This document shows positions 12,221 through 23,004 of a stretch of 64,000 bases of DNA, piece after piece (position 1 is the stretch's first letter; every line of letters starts with the position of its first letter). The notes under the pieces were generated by a model. The model had not been told where the DNA came from. It worked only from the letters and a program-made list of their open reading frames with translations, and ran no database searches. The DNA is from Rhabdophis nuchalis. Its lineage: Eukaryota; Chordata; Lepidosauria; Squamata; Natricidae. The position numbers and the translations under genes were made by a program. The stretch covers positions 13,398,074 to 13,462,073 of the forward strand of contig CM077658.1 of assembly GCA_039707465.1 (NCBI GenBank), given 5' to 3'.

Positions 12221-12619
12221 GCATATAATGGTATTTCAGATGCATTTTAAATGCGCCTCATTAATGTAAAAACATGGTAACTGTTTTGGATTGCTTATAC
12301 CCTAAGTTGAAGGAACAGAAACTTCGTGATGGACCAGATAATTAAAATTTTGTCTCAATTCTCTCCGTTTGTTTTATTAAAAAGATTTTGTTTGCTTTAT
12401 TTTGCATAATAAATGCTAAGAGAAAGGTCATTTTAGAAATGTACAGAAGTACTCTCTGTCCATTATCCTTTCTGACTATATCTCATCCCAAACTATATCT
12501 CTGGTTCATTTTCCCTGATAAGTACACTTAAATAAGAAAGAGATTGTATAAATTTCACTAACTGTAGGAAACAATGATTGGTTTGAGAAAGGATGTGATT
12601 CCACGTACCACTGCAGTAC
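12221..12619. other. Unique AT-rich sequence
   Basis: No gene or repeat recognised. Confidence 0.45.
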
Positions 12620-12627
12620 CACTAAGG

Positions 12628-12762
12628 CAGGGATGTCCAAACTTGGGAACTTTAAGACTTGTGGACTTCAACTCCCAGAATTCCCCAGCCAGCATAGCTG
12701 GCTGGGGAATTCTGGGAGTTGAAGTCCACAAGTCTTAAAGTTCCCAAGTTTGGACATCCCTG
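12628..12762. mobile_element. Palindromic hAT MITE, 135 bp, perfect TSD
   Basis: The element begins CAGGGATGTCC and ends GGACATCCCTG. Its two halves are reverse complements over nearly the full length, meeting at 'cagcatagctgg'. Exact 8-bp duplications CACTAAGG flank it at 12620-12627 and 12763-12770. There is no coding capacity. Length and sequence match the copy at 18437. Confidence 0.93.
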
Positions 12763-12826
12763 CACTAAGGAGTTGAACTAAGAATAGATTGGCCTAGGTT
12801 GAGCCAATCAATGGGCAGACCCTTTA

Positions 12827-13015
12827 CAGATGGTCCTTGACTTATGATCTGGATTTATGAATGTGCCAATCACATAACAGTCACACGACAGCTGTAAAAC
12901 TGGTTGGCCAATGACCAACCCAATTTTATGACTTTCTTGTAATGGTAATTAAGTGAACAGGGCAGTCATGCGAGTATCACAGTTGTTAAGTGAAGATGAT
13001 GGTCATTAAGCAAAC
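12827..13015. mobile_element. Tc1/mariner-type MITE, decayed partial copy
   Basis: It begins CAGATGGTCCTTGACTTA after a TA dinucleotide, a diverged form of the MITE terminus seen intact at 51610. The interior retains 'cacagttgttaagtga'. The far terminus is not present. Confidence 0.6.
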
Positions 13016-13082
13016 CAACACTTTGGGTGCAGTTCTTCTGAACACTGAAAGTAAGTAATAGTTTTTGGCAAAAGTGTTGCAA

Positions 13083-13570
13083 AATAAGAACATAAGAACA
13101 TAAGAATAGCCTTGCTGGAACAGGCCACAGCCCATCCAGTCCAGCATTTTATCTCCCACAGTGGCTCCCCATTTGCTTCAGGGTCTTCCCAAGCAGATGT
13201 CTTCACCTGCTTATGATTCCCTGCAAATGGCATTGAGAGATATCCTGCCTATCTCTCCATCCCAGAGGGTGTCCTTAGGCATCCATAATGGTAGCCATTG
13301 ATACCCTTGTTCTCCATGAACTCGTCTAATCCTTTCTTAAAGGTGTCGAGGCTGACAGCTGTCACCACTTCTTCTGGCAGGGAGTTCCATAGACCAGTGA
13401 TCCTCTGGGTGAAAAAGTACTTCCTCTTATTTGTTTGAGGTCTAGCTATCAAAAGTTTAGTGGAGTGCCCCCCTAATTTTAGTGTTGTGCGATAGGGAAA
13501 ACAGTTTTTCCTTTTCTACTTTGTCTACACCGTGCATGATTTCATAGACTTCAATCAGGTCACTTCAATC
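13083..13570 (-). mobile_element. CR1 LINE 3' region
   Basis: The plus strand opens with repeated 'aagaacata' units (the reversed CR1 tail) and continues 'cttgctggaacaggccacag' and 'cccatccagtccagca'. On the minus strand a decayed frame around 13350-13420 reads like the CR1 segment with LWNSLPEEVV. It is 5'-truncated. Confidence 0.85.
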
Positions 13571-13689
13571 AAAATGTGCTCATGTGTTTGCCAAGGCTAA
13601 GGGGGTGACCATTTGACCTTCAAAACCATGCTCTAACTAGCCCCAAGATAATAACTTCAAACAATCCCTAAGCAACTAGCTATATATGT

Positions 13690-14000
13690 CTGTATATGTC
13701 ATATGTCTTCAAACTCGATTGTAGAAAATACGACTTCAGCAACAGAGTGGTCAATGCCTGGAATGCTCTACCTGACTCCATTGTTACAGCCTCAAACCCC
13801 CACCGCTTCAACCTCAAACTATCTACCGTGGACCTCGCCCCATTCCTAAGAGGTCCATAAAGGGGGCGTGCATAAGCGTACCAGCATGCCTACCATCCCT
13901 GTCCTACTGTCCCCATTTATCTATATTTACTTCCTTTTTTCATGTTTATGTTCATATTTATACTTGTTATCTTTTACGTTTGATAAATAAATAAATAAAT
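13690..14000 (+). mobile_element. CR1/L3-type LINE 3' end with ORF2 C-terminus
   Basis: Plus-strand translation around 13740-13860 gives RVVNAWNALPDSIVTAS and a stop after LRGP, the conserved C-terminal end of snake CR1/L3 ORF2. This part lies beyond the reverse transcriptase domain, so no catalytic residues are present. The copy ends in a GATAAATAAATAAA tail at about 13980-14000, immediately followed by a TG/TA-rich simple repeat. Confidence 0.85.
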
Positions 14001-14052
14001 AATACACACATACATGTATGTATGTGTGTGTGTGTGTGTATGTATATATCAC
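14001..14052. repeat. ACAC / ATGT / GT simple repeat
   Basis: A compound dinucleotide and tetranucleotide tract directly downstream of the LINE tail. Confidence 0.85.
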
Positions 14053-15281
14053 ATATACGCTGTAATACAAACAACCTAATATATAGTCCTTCAACGTTTG
14101 CAACAGTTATAAAAATGGATGTATATATAAGGGAAGAGGTTTACCTTGGATTCTTTTAGAGAAAACATGAGAATTATCTAACCTAGGTGCCTTGCAGATG
14201 CCTTTAATCATGCTTTACAACATCCCCCAAGCTTTTATTTTCTCAAATGTCTCTGGAAATCTATTCCTCCCAGTCACAATATTTGCTTAAATACACTCAA
14301 TCCTGAAAAGGTATTGCCTCACGGAAGTCGTGTTCTATTAACAAATAATTTAGCTCTTTTATATATGTATGGAGGAAGCTGAGAAATTGTCTATAGGCTC
14401 TGGAAAGCATTCTTGACAGCTTTGGGGTTATTAATCTTCATTTGGTATCTGGCCTCCAGAACTTGTTCCAATTAATCGAGTATTACAGTTCTGATATTTA
14501 CACTATAGCAAACACGAGCCTCCAGCTGTCTCCCCCTTAGTTCCAATGCAAATGAGAGATAAATGAGCTAATCCGCCCTAGTCTCCTTGTTCAATAATAC
14601 AGACCATCTCCTGGCCTTTTCAAAGGTAAACATTTTGCCAGCTGTCAGCAGACCCAGGATTCAGCTGCAGTTTTATGGACTTTTTTTTTTTCATTTTTGC
14701 CACTCTTGTATTAGTGACATTTCAGTTGGCCTTGTTTGATATGGTGTACTTGCAATAAAAGCACAAAAAGTAATTTGGCCAGCTGATTTTTTTTCTTTCC
14801 TTATTTTAAAAACCCCACTTATCTTAGCCACTGACATGCTAGACACATTTCCCGGTTTCAGCTTCAGAAGATCTCCAGCATGTCCAAAAGGATTGATCGT
14901 GCAAAGAAAATTAGGTTATGAAGCAGGCACTGCTCTCTTTGTGGAATAAAATCTCTGGGTATTTTTAAGGATCCTCTTTATTATTATAAAGAGGGATCCC
15001 AGCTAAGTTGCATAACAAAAGCACTGAGTGGAAATCTCTAGGTAGAAATAAAAATATTTGTTGGCTGGCAACCGAGATAACGTCTGCCAGAGATCTTAAA
15101 TACCGATTGCTGGTCAGGACAGAAGATGTTCTCAAATAAATGGACAACACATTGTAACTTGCTATAAAGGAAGATTTCTGTGTTTATGAAATATGGAGCT
15201 GTGGTATTACATAATAGGGCAGTGCTTTGGCTTGGAAGACAATGGGGTTGTTTGAAGGGTCCATGAGCACATCTGTAACGT
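14053..15281. other. Unique block; possible conserved non-coding DNA at 14400-14720
   Basis: No mobile element is recognised across this interval, unusual for this window. Within 14400-14720 there are an octamer ATGCAAAT (near 14548), homeodomain-type AATTAAT/TTAAT sites and a TTCAAAGG motif (near 14620). Such motifs occur by chance; conservation cannot be judged from one sequence. Confidence 0.3.
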
Positions 15282-15350
15282 GAATAGAATAGAATAGAAT
15301 AGAATAGAATAGAATAGAATAGAATAGAATAGAATAGAATAGAATAGAAT
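15282..15350. repeat. (AATAG)n pentamer microsatellite
   Basis: About 14 uninterrupted AATAG units fused to the tail of the CR1 that follows. It is the reverse complement of the CR1 'attct' tail unit, consistent with expansion from that tail. Confidence 0.96.
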
Positions 15351-15498
15351 TCTTTATTGGCCAAGTGTGATTGGACACACAAGGAATTCGTATTTAGTGC
15401 AGATGCTCTCAGTGTACATAAAGAAAAATAAAATAGAATACATTCATCAAAAAATCATAAGGTACAACACTTAGTGATAGTCATAGGTTACTAATAAG
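15349..15498 (-). mobile_element. Snake CR1 3' end
   Basis: The plus strand reads 'tctttattggccaagtgtga' and 'ggacacacaaggaatt', then 'gctctcagtgtacataaag', a characteristic 3' end of snake CR1 elements in reverse orientation. Confidence 0.9.
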
Positions 15499-15612
15499 CA
15501 ATCAAATTATATGCAGTCATAAGTGTGAGGACCAGAGGTAAGTCACTTTTTTTAATGCCATTGTAACTTTAAATGGTCACTAAATGATTGGAAGACAAGG
15601 ACTATCTGTACA
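15499..15612. mobile_element. Tc1/mariner-type MITE, terminal fragment
   Basis: It holds 'taatgccattgtaacttt', 'ggtcactaaatga' and the degraded terminus 'acaaggactatctgta'. It matches the right third of the 32572-32938 MITE. Confidence 0.65.
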
Positions 15613-15746
15613 TAATGCCACAACTTCTTTTATTGTTTTAAGGCTTTATCAATAAGACTAAGTGTTACAGGTAGGGGAATACCTTCAATCATTCTTATGG
15701 GGCTTGGAAGTATGCCAGTCCATTGCATCCCCAGCAGCTCCTCTAT

Positions 15747-16086
15747 GGTGAGCTGTCGCAAGGAAAGTGATTGCATGGGGGACAAAGGAAGCGATACAAA
15801 GACACGTTGAAAGCCTCCTTCAAGTCCCTGGAAATTGACACTACCTCCTGGGAAACCCTGGCACAAGACCGATCAACATGGCGCATGCTGATCCACCAAG
15901 GCTGCCAGACAGAGGGCAGAAGAACAACCACAGCACAACAGAAGCAAGGACTCTGCAAAGCCAAAGCTGCAAATGCTGCAACAATGGTGCCCACACATGT
16001 CTGCCCGACATGTGGCAGAACATTTTGTGCCCGTATAGGCCTTACCAGCCAACTATGGACACATCGTGGACAGCCCACAACCTGTT
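15747..16086 (+). mobile_element. Non-LTR retrotransposon ORF2 C-terminal remnant with zinc-finger-like end
   Basis: A plus-strand frame of about 105 residues contains QRKRYKDTLKASFKS, then WETLAQDRSTWR, and finishes with CPTCGRTFCARIGLTSQ followed by W-T-H, a C-x2-C...H-type finger. This layout is known at the C-terminus of vertebrate LINE ORF2 proteins, downstream of the reverse transcriptase. Only the end is present; no endonuclease or RT domain occurs upstream. The LINE clade (RTE-like or other) is not resolved. It is a fossil rather than a host gene. Confidence 0.7.
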
Positions 16087-16119
16087 AGTTGTCAAGGTTC
16101 TCTTTGAACACGAACATCA

Positions 16120-16615
16120 TCTTGTGGCGCTTAGAAGAGCCCTTCTGATATCTGGTATTGAGGTAGCAACGGACGATACAGAGGCCTGAAACATTGGTCA
16201 AGTACACTTTGGTCAAGAAGTAGAACTTGCACGCTATGCTCAATATATTGCTGTATTTGCAAAAAGGTTCTGCCCCAGACAGCATCCTGTTTGCTGGGTT
16301 GCTCCCACGATCGTTTCCCAGCAACTTCCCCATTTATCTCCTTGCTAGCCACAAATAGCCTCTGAATGCATATATCTTGTCGACCTAAGCAAACTGTGTC
16401 AACTGGTAGGTTTTTGAGTCCCCCACCTCCATATTTGGGCAGATGTAGGAGAACGGGAATGTCTACGTCACCGAGGGTATAAGAGACAATCCTTGTCAAC
16501 ATGTGGGGGTTTAGACATTTTGTATGGGCTACATGCCCATCTCTGAAACTGTGCACAATAAAATCTTTGCTGCTTTGAAGAGCTTGTCTGTGTTTTGGCC
16601 TTTTTCCTACAACCG
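16120..16615 (+). mobile_element. LTR-like segment
   Basis: It contains a TATA-like 'gggtataagaga' near 16477, then AATAAA near 16558 followed by 'tctttgctgcttt' and a T/G-rich end, the U3-R-U5 order of a retroviral LTR. The 165-residue minus-strand frame over it has no recognised domain and is not called. Exact ends and a target duplication were not established. 'ACAACC' occurs both near 16077 and near 16610 but would leave atypical termini. Confidence 0.4.
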
Positions 16616-16629
16616 TATAATTTCTCATT

Positions 16630-17905
16630 AGCCAAGACTTGGGTTCAAACTTTTCATACAGGTTTGGAAATAGTTTTAAAAGGTAAATTCAATTTGCATT
16701 TAAGGAGAAAAAGGTTATTTGTGCAGGTGAATGGCTTACAGAAAAATGAACAGTATAAATCTGGGGACTATATTAAAAAAAGGCGACCATAACTATATGG
16801 CTATGGAAGTGCACATTGGAAAATAATGAATAAAGACACCGTTATCGCCGAAGGTGAATTTACAACATCCTCCATGGGCACCGAAGAGAATTATCTTCCA
16901 AAACTCATTTTTGCAGATCCCTAAATAAGTTTTCAAATTGTTTTTAATTTTATTCTATCAGGAGGTGATTCATTATGGTACACATCCATTCTCTGAAGGG
17001 CTGCCCATTCAAATATTTGTAAGCTTCTTGGAAATACATCAGGGAAATTGGAGTACTTGATTTCATTCTTATTCCTGCACTGTCGGAAAGAAAGCTAATC
17101 ATAGTTTGCGATTTGCATGTCTTTTGACCTCATCTACTCATAATAACTGAAAGCCATGAAAATATCTATCCTTCAACTAATCATTAGGGGGGGGGAACCC
17201 TTTGCTCACCCATAGCACAGTTCTCTTCAAATTTAAAATATTTGATTTTTACAATAGCCCTATTTCCCTAGGATAAAACCAGACATAAAAGTAATAGACT
17301 GATAGAGTTCCTTTTTAACATTAAAAAATATGCATGCTGCTATCATGATTCTCACACAGACAGAATTACAGCGAAGTACTAAGAGACCCTTTATTTTCTT
17401 ACCCACAAGAAAATCCTTTCCAGATGGGTAGACTTATCTCCCAGACCATCCAGGTCAGCATTCAGGAAGTTAAAGTTTATGCATCTGGAGGGGAGGCAAT
17501 TTTGAGAAAGCTAACTTGGAAAAACGCATAACTTGGCTCTGACCTATGGAAGGAGATGGAGAAAGGCTAGCAGAAGGCCCAAATAACCTTTCAAATAGCA
17601 ATACAAGGCAAAGCTAGCTCATATAAGTCAGAAATGGTTTCTCTGTGCTTCAATGTGTGTTTAATGTTCTTAATTTAAGAATATACGTGCTTACACTGGC
17701 TATCAAAGAAGATGAAGTGTTTTTTCTGGCGTTTATGTACTGTGATCTGGTATGGCTCTGTACAATCTCTTATTTTTCTCAGCATCTCCTATCTAATCTT
17801 TTTAGAAATAGCTGCTAGTGATTGAACTTTGAACCATCTAAAACTCTTATTCCCACTACTAATCCTATCTCTGGAAAGCTTCCAAACTTCTTATGTATAT
17901 TTGCA

Positions 17906-17907
<2 letters not shown>
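16630..17907. other. Unique sequence
   Basis: No exon or repeat recognised apart from short homopolymers. Confidence 0.45.

Positions 17908-17987
<80 letters not shown>
17908..17987. repeat. (CT)n microsatellite
   Basis: About 80 bp of pure CT. Overlapping serine-leucine open frames across it are artefacts of the repeat. Confidence 0.97.
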
Positions 17988-17992
<5 letters not shown>

Positions 17993-18428
17993 CCAAGAAG
18001 AAAGGGATGGAGGCAGTTTTAAATTTATCTGATGGATTTTATGTTCTGAAAAACAGAGACCCAACAATTATATGCTTGTATTTTCTTCCCAATAAGAACT
18101 AGGAAACCCAACACTACTTTTACATCTATTAAGCTTCTTTTAAGAGTGTAACCTGATATAGACACAGTTTAAACACTATATTTTTTTTCCTTCCCCTTCT
18201 TCTCTCCATCCAAGTTTATGGACAAAAGAGGAGATATAAAACCTTGCATACTGTTTTTGGTAAACTTTCAGCTGGCACCATAAAACTGTGATCTTATCCC
18301 CCCTCGTAGCCAAACACCATTGCTTCTTCTGACCCTTAAATTAATTTACTAATGGCAAGAGTTGATAGGATTGCTTGCTAAAATGGATAGGGGGAAATGC
18401 TGCTATAGGATTTGCTAACAGAACAAAA
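17988..18428. other. Unique sequence
   Basis: No gene or repeat recognised. Confidence 0.45.
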
Positions 18429-18436
18429 CCTTAAGC

Positions 18437-18571
18437 CAGGGGTGTCCAAACTTGGGAACTTTAAGGCTTGTGGACTTCAACTCCCAGAATTCCCCAGCCA
18501 GCATAGCTGGCTGGGGAAATCTGGGAGTTGAAGTCCACAAGCCTTAAAGTTCCCAGGTTTGGACATCCCTG
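18437..18571. mobile_element. Palindromic hAT MITE, 135 bp, perfect TSD
   Basis: It has the same length and nearly the same sequence as the copy at 12628-12762, starting CAGGGGTGTCC and ending GGACATCCCTG. Exact 8-bp duplications CCTTAAGC flank it at 18429-18436 and 18572-18579. The halves form an almost complete inverted repeat. Confidence 0.93.
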
Positions 18572-18579
18572 CCTTAAGC

Positions 18580-19109
18580 AGTTCTGTTCGTACCACCACC
18601 ACATAACAAATGAAACATCTATTAGCCCACCTACCCGGATGGACTAATGTTTTACATAATACCATGAATGAAGCTTGTTTTGGCGCCTCTTTCAATGTAA
18701 AAATATTTAAGGCTGCACATCAATTTACCATAAAACACAGCTGGAAACCGATGTATAAATCCCCTACCACTCTAGACTGGCTGCTGCTGGAATGTTGGCT
18801 TTTTAATTGGCAACTGTATACAGTAATGTTCAAAATTGTGATAATTATAGTGATTAAAGTATTAGTTGATTTTTCCAGTCAAGACAAATTATTTAAATAC
18901 AAGATTACAACCTGTATTAAACTTGCTTTGTAAGAGGTAAATATGGCTTTCAGGAAGAAAACATACATTATACAAGGACAAGAAGAAATGTTATATTCAG
19001 CTCTGAAGTTTTTGAGAATCAGGGGAGGGTTGGGAGAACAGAGAGGCAGCAAGGGAACCAATGGTGAAATGTGGGTCCATTCTGATTCTCCACCCCTTTT
19101 GAATTGTGA
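18580..19109. other. Unique AT-rich sequence
   Basis: No gene or repeat recognised. Confidence 0.45.
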
Positions 19110-19117
19110 CATCACAA

Positions 19118-19490
19118 CAGAGGTGGTATTCAGCCAGTTCTGACCGGTTCTAGTGAATCGGTAGCAGAAATTTTGAGTAGTTTGGAGAACTGGCAAATAC
19201 CACCCCTGGCTGGCCCTGCCCCCAAGTTGCTTCCTGAATCACAGCTGATCAGAGTCCCAGCTGATCTGCTTGGTCTTCTTCTCTTCCCCTGCACAGGAGA
19301 ACAGAGCTAGAAAGCAGGTTAGTGGGGTGGGAAGAGGAGGGAATGGAGATTTTACAGTATTGTTGCCCTGGAGTGGGGTAGAAATGGAGATTTTACAGTA
19401 TCCTTCCACTGCCACGCCCATCAAGCCATGCCATGCCTGCCAATCCACGCCCATGGAACCAGTAATAAATATATTTGAATCTCACCACTG
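19118..19490. mobile_element. hAT-type nonautonomous element, perfect TSD
   Basis: Termini are 'cagaggtggtattcag' and 'ttgaatctcaccactg', imperfect inverted repeats. Exact 8-bp duplications CATCACAA lie at 19110-19117 and 19491-19498. The interior includes a short duplicated phrase 'tggagattttacagtat' at about 19347 and 19385. Open frames across it are incidental. Confidence 0.9.
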
Positions 19491-19498
19491 CATCACAA

Positions 19499-20329
19499 TG
19501 GATGTTTTAGCATTCTTATGAAACCATAATGGCTATTGACGGACAGGAGCCCCCATTTTTGAAACAAGCAACTTGATATCCATTTCCCCAAAAGAAGATG
19601 TAAGACATTTCAGAACAAGACAGGCAGAGTAGAAAAAAATCAAGGCAAGGCAATGGAAGAGGTGCATTTCCAATTCACTTATAGCTGGCTACAAATTTAG
19701 GACTTATGTTTTAGTTTTATATGTTTCTCTACTGAAAATGCCCAGCATTTTTTTTTTTTGACAATTACAATAATAAGAGTCCCCACTGCTCATCTCTGGC
19801 CTTAGTGCAATATTAATCTAATCAAGCTATGAAGGTCTGTGGAGGAGAACTATTCATTCAATCCATGTATTCAATTGTCTTGTTTCATTACTCATGAGAG
19901 GCTGTTAATATAATAGGTTATTATAAAAAGATCAAATGGAATCATGAAATCATGTGTATAAAAGGAGTCGGGGTATTCTCTTCAGAGTGGCAACGTTCCC
20001 ATGGCACCCCTCAAGAGGTTGCCAAAGGCCGAGCAGCTCCATTCGCACAACCTGCTAAGCTGGGATTGTTTTAAAGTCTGCATGCGTGCCATAACCGTAT
20101 TGGGGAAAGGCTTTCACTGGTTTATTATTCAGTCCATTGTGGGAGCCCAGAAAAAGAGTTAAAACAGTAATCAAATGAAGCACGTGGGTGGATTTAGCAG
20201 TTTCTTTCAATCTCCGATAAAGTACAGTTATTCCTTCAAAGTTCAGAGAGAGAGATTGTCACCTGGTTCACGAATCTACACAGAACTAGTTTCTTCTGAG
20301 CTAGTGATTGTGAATCTTTATTGGAATTC
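19499..20329. other. Unique sequence
   Basis: No gene recognised. A short T run lies at about 19749-19760. Confidence 0.45.
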
Positions 20330-20440
20330 AGTACCAGTATAATCTTTATTGCCATTGTACTTGTTTACAATGAAAGTTGGTAATTACTACCCAATTGTTG
20401 TTTTAACATGAATTAAAACTAAATATACTATAGTTAGAAT
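20330..20440 (-). mobile_element. LINE 3' terminus fragment
   Basis: The phrase 'ataatctttattgccattgt' is the reverse complement of a LINE 3' end that finishes 'acaatgacaataaagatt'. The same terminus appears at 47998 on the minus strand and, decayed, on the plus strand near 59370. Confidence 0.6.
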
Positions 20441-20890
20441 AAAAATATACTAAACTGAATATAGAGAGTTTATAGCAAATAGACATTTATGAAATTTATA
20501 TACCTGGTTAAATAACCCTAACCATATTCTTCATTACTGCAATTACAAAACAATATTCATTGTCATTGAACCATTTTTCTTGTACTTTCTGTTGTGGCCT
20601 GCCAGCGGTCAGTTGGAGCTGGCAGCCGATTCGGACAGTGAGGAGGTTGGGGAGGAACATGGGCCAGTCCTGGAGTCTGGGGAAGGCTCTGTGAAGGAGG
20701 CAGAGAGGGGGCCAGAGCCATATGCCAGTTATCAGTTGCCTTCAGAGTCAGACATCAGTGAGGCAGATGAACAGCTGGAGCCTGTTACTAGTGTGTGCAT
20801 GCACAGAGTTGCCAGACAAAGAGAACAGCTAAAGAACAGAGGTCAACTTGGGAGTAAGGCCACAGATGGACGGCTTGGGATAGCCCCCCT

Positions 20891-21109
20891 GTCTTGGGGT
20901 TTTACTGGGTAGATTTTAGTTCAGTTAGTTTAATGGGAATTTTAGCACAGGCTTAGTTTAATTTGGCTTTTAAAATTGTTTGTATATTTTATTGTTGTTT
21001 GTATGTTTTTTTACTGTTTTTATTCTACCTGTGCACCGCCCCGAGTCCCCATGGGGAGAGGGAGCGGTTTATAAGTATTAAATGAAATGAAATGAAATGA
21101 AATGAAAAG
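20891..21109 (+). mobile_element. L2/CR1-like LINE 3' end nested in the LTR
   Basis: The copy carries the tail hairpin 'ccgagtccccatggggagag' and ends in (AAATG)n. It interrupts LTR sequence that is continuous in copies 1 and 3. Similar 9-10 base stretches 'tagcccccc' (20881-20889) and 'tagcccctcc' (21110-21119) flank it and look like a slightly decayed target duplication. Confidence 0.8.
21078..21107. repeat. (AAATG)n short pentamer array
   Basis: About five units forming the 3' tail of the nested LINE. Confidence 0.9.
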
Positions 21110-21394
21110 TAGCCCCTCCCAGAGGAAATGAAAGAGGAGCGAAAGGGGAATGGAGTTTGCAGGAGGCAATTAGTTTGCTTAATTGGTTCATGACTGAGAT
21201 TCCTTGCCAAGTTTTGCAGATATCAACCTGTCAGCTTTTTAAGCTGGATAAGATCTGTGACTGTAAATCCTCCCTCAAAAGAATTGGTTGGATGTGAATG
21301 AGCAGAATTCACAGTAAACTAATAAAAGGGTTTTTTGTCGTGACAAGGAGTTTGCTTAATGCTCTTGGGAAGCCTCGGTCAGAACACTTTCTTT

Positions 21395-23004
21395 ACTGGG
21401 TATAAAACACTAGCTGTTTGGGTTCACGCCTTGAACTTTGAGTTCAATTTGTTGTTATTTGTTTGTTTGTATCCTGCCTTTATTATTTTTACAAATATCT
21501 CAAGATGGTGAATGTATCCAACACACCTTTCACCTCTTACTTCCCCAGAACTAACAAGGTTGTCTGAAGATTAAAGTCTCTAGCTGCACTACTGCAAATG
21601 TTTATGGCAGAAAGGAATAAGGAGTACTTGGAAGTATCCTTGCCTGAAAAAAATGACCCAAAAGATAAATTAAGAAATTAAACCATAATGGTGCATACAT
21701 TGGACTGTCCCTTGTTTTATAGTGTTTGCATATCATAAACTCAATCATCAATTTTATGATCCTTAATGGAGTTTGGAATTTTAGGATGATTGGAGTTTTC
21801 GGACTTTCATATGCACTGTACTTATTCTTGGTTCTTCCTGACCACTTAAAAATTACCAATTAAAAAATTACATCTCCAAAACCCAGTCATAAAAGCAGTG
21901 CTTTCTATCGGTGGCAACCATATTTCTATAGACGTAATGTAGAGCGCATCAATTGGCTACAATTGAAGGTCTACCAATTTACGCAAATTCTTGGCGGTAT
22001 GTTTCTGCCTTCCAAATGTGGGTCCAGTAAGCACAATTTATTGGCCAGTTAGTCTGCAGCCATTAATTGTGCGATCAGCCAATATGGCAAACAAATGCTT
22101 CACCTTTAAGAATAAGAGTAGCCATAGCCCCATAGAATTATTGTTGCTGGAATTCAAATTAATATACTTTCTGTTTCTTTCCTAGAGCAAGCATACTGTA
22201 TAATATCCCACCTTCTGCATTTCAAAAAGAACATTATAAAAATCTAAATGCTCATTTTAACAAGAAAGGACCACTGATCTATTTTAAAAACAGAAGCAGG
22301 AAACAAACCCTTCTATTTTCCTTTAGAACCTACTTAAAAAGAAGCCTATAACTGAATATGAAACTAACTCAGAAGGAACACCTGCCCCTTGCTTCAAAAG
22401 GTGAAACTTGACAAAATAACAAAGATTTAATGTTTATTTCAAACAATGCTATACGCATTTCAAACTGAAAGATGTATTTATCATAAGCAACCGTACTACC
22501 TTCTTCCATTGGTCTACTTCAATGGGAAAAAGAATGTCAAATGTTATTTTTTTATTTTTCTCTATTCAAACTTGTAATATTTTGAAGATCTATGAAAAAA
22601 ATCATACTTGTCCATTTTCAGACATCTTTATTATAATATATGCCTTTCCAAACATTGCTTTTTTTTCTAATTTATGTATTTTTATAACAAGACATCTGAA
22701 TATTATTTTTTTTATTAAGCTTGTATTCAAATGAAAAATGTTACGTCTTATTCTCTTGCTGGCTAAAGAATCCTTTTTAACTACAGTGACAATAAAATAT
22801 AGTTTCTTTTAACAGCGGTTTAGAGAGTTTTAATGCAGAAAACAAGGGTACTAGAACTTTTCAATTTTTTTGCAAACATGTTTTGATTGCTCTTGCAAAA
22901 AATAATTCATTCTTAACTCACTTTATCAAGCATCCTAATACCTGAGGGAAAAGGGAGAAGCTATGGCAAAACCATAAATGAAGACAAATTGAAATTTTAA
23001 ATGA
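21395..23004. other. Unique AT-rich sequence
   Basis: No exon or repeat recognised. Confidence 0.45.

Larger units (their letters stand above)
20590..21386 (+). mobile_element. Solo LTR, family A copy 2, with perfect 5-bp TSD
   Basis: The element begins TGTTGTGGCC and ends GGTCAGAACA, so it has TG...CA termini with a short inverted match. Exact 5-bp duplications CTTTC flank it at 20585-20589 and 21387-21391. No internal retroviral sequence adjoins it, so it is a solo LTR left after LTR-LTR recombination. It is about 800 bp because a LINE fragment is nested at 20891-21109; without that it matches copies 1 and 3. The first part (20616-20800) holds an acidic open frame shared with the other copies. 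Confidence 0.92.

Noticed and set aside
15038..15382. Minus-strand frames with FYSIL repeats
   Set aside because: Direct translation of the AATAG pentamer array.
16131..16628. 165-codon minus-strand frame
   Set aside because: No recognisable domain, and it runs antisense through an LTR-like segment with promoter and polyA signals on the other strand.
17822..18102. Serine-leucine reading frames
   Set aside because: They are produced by the CT microsatellite in all three frames.
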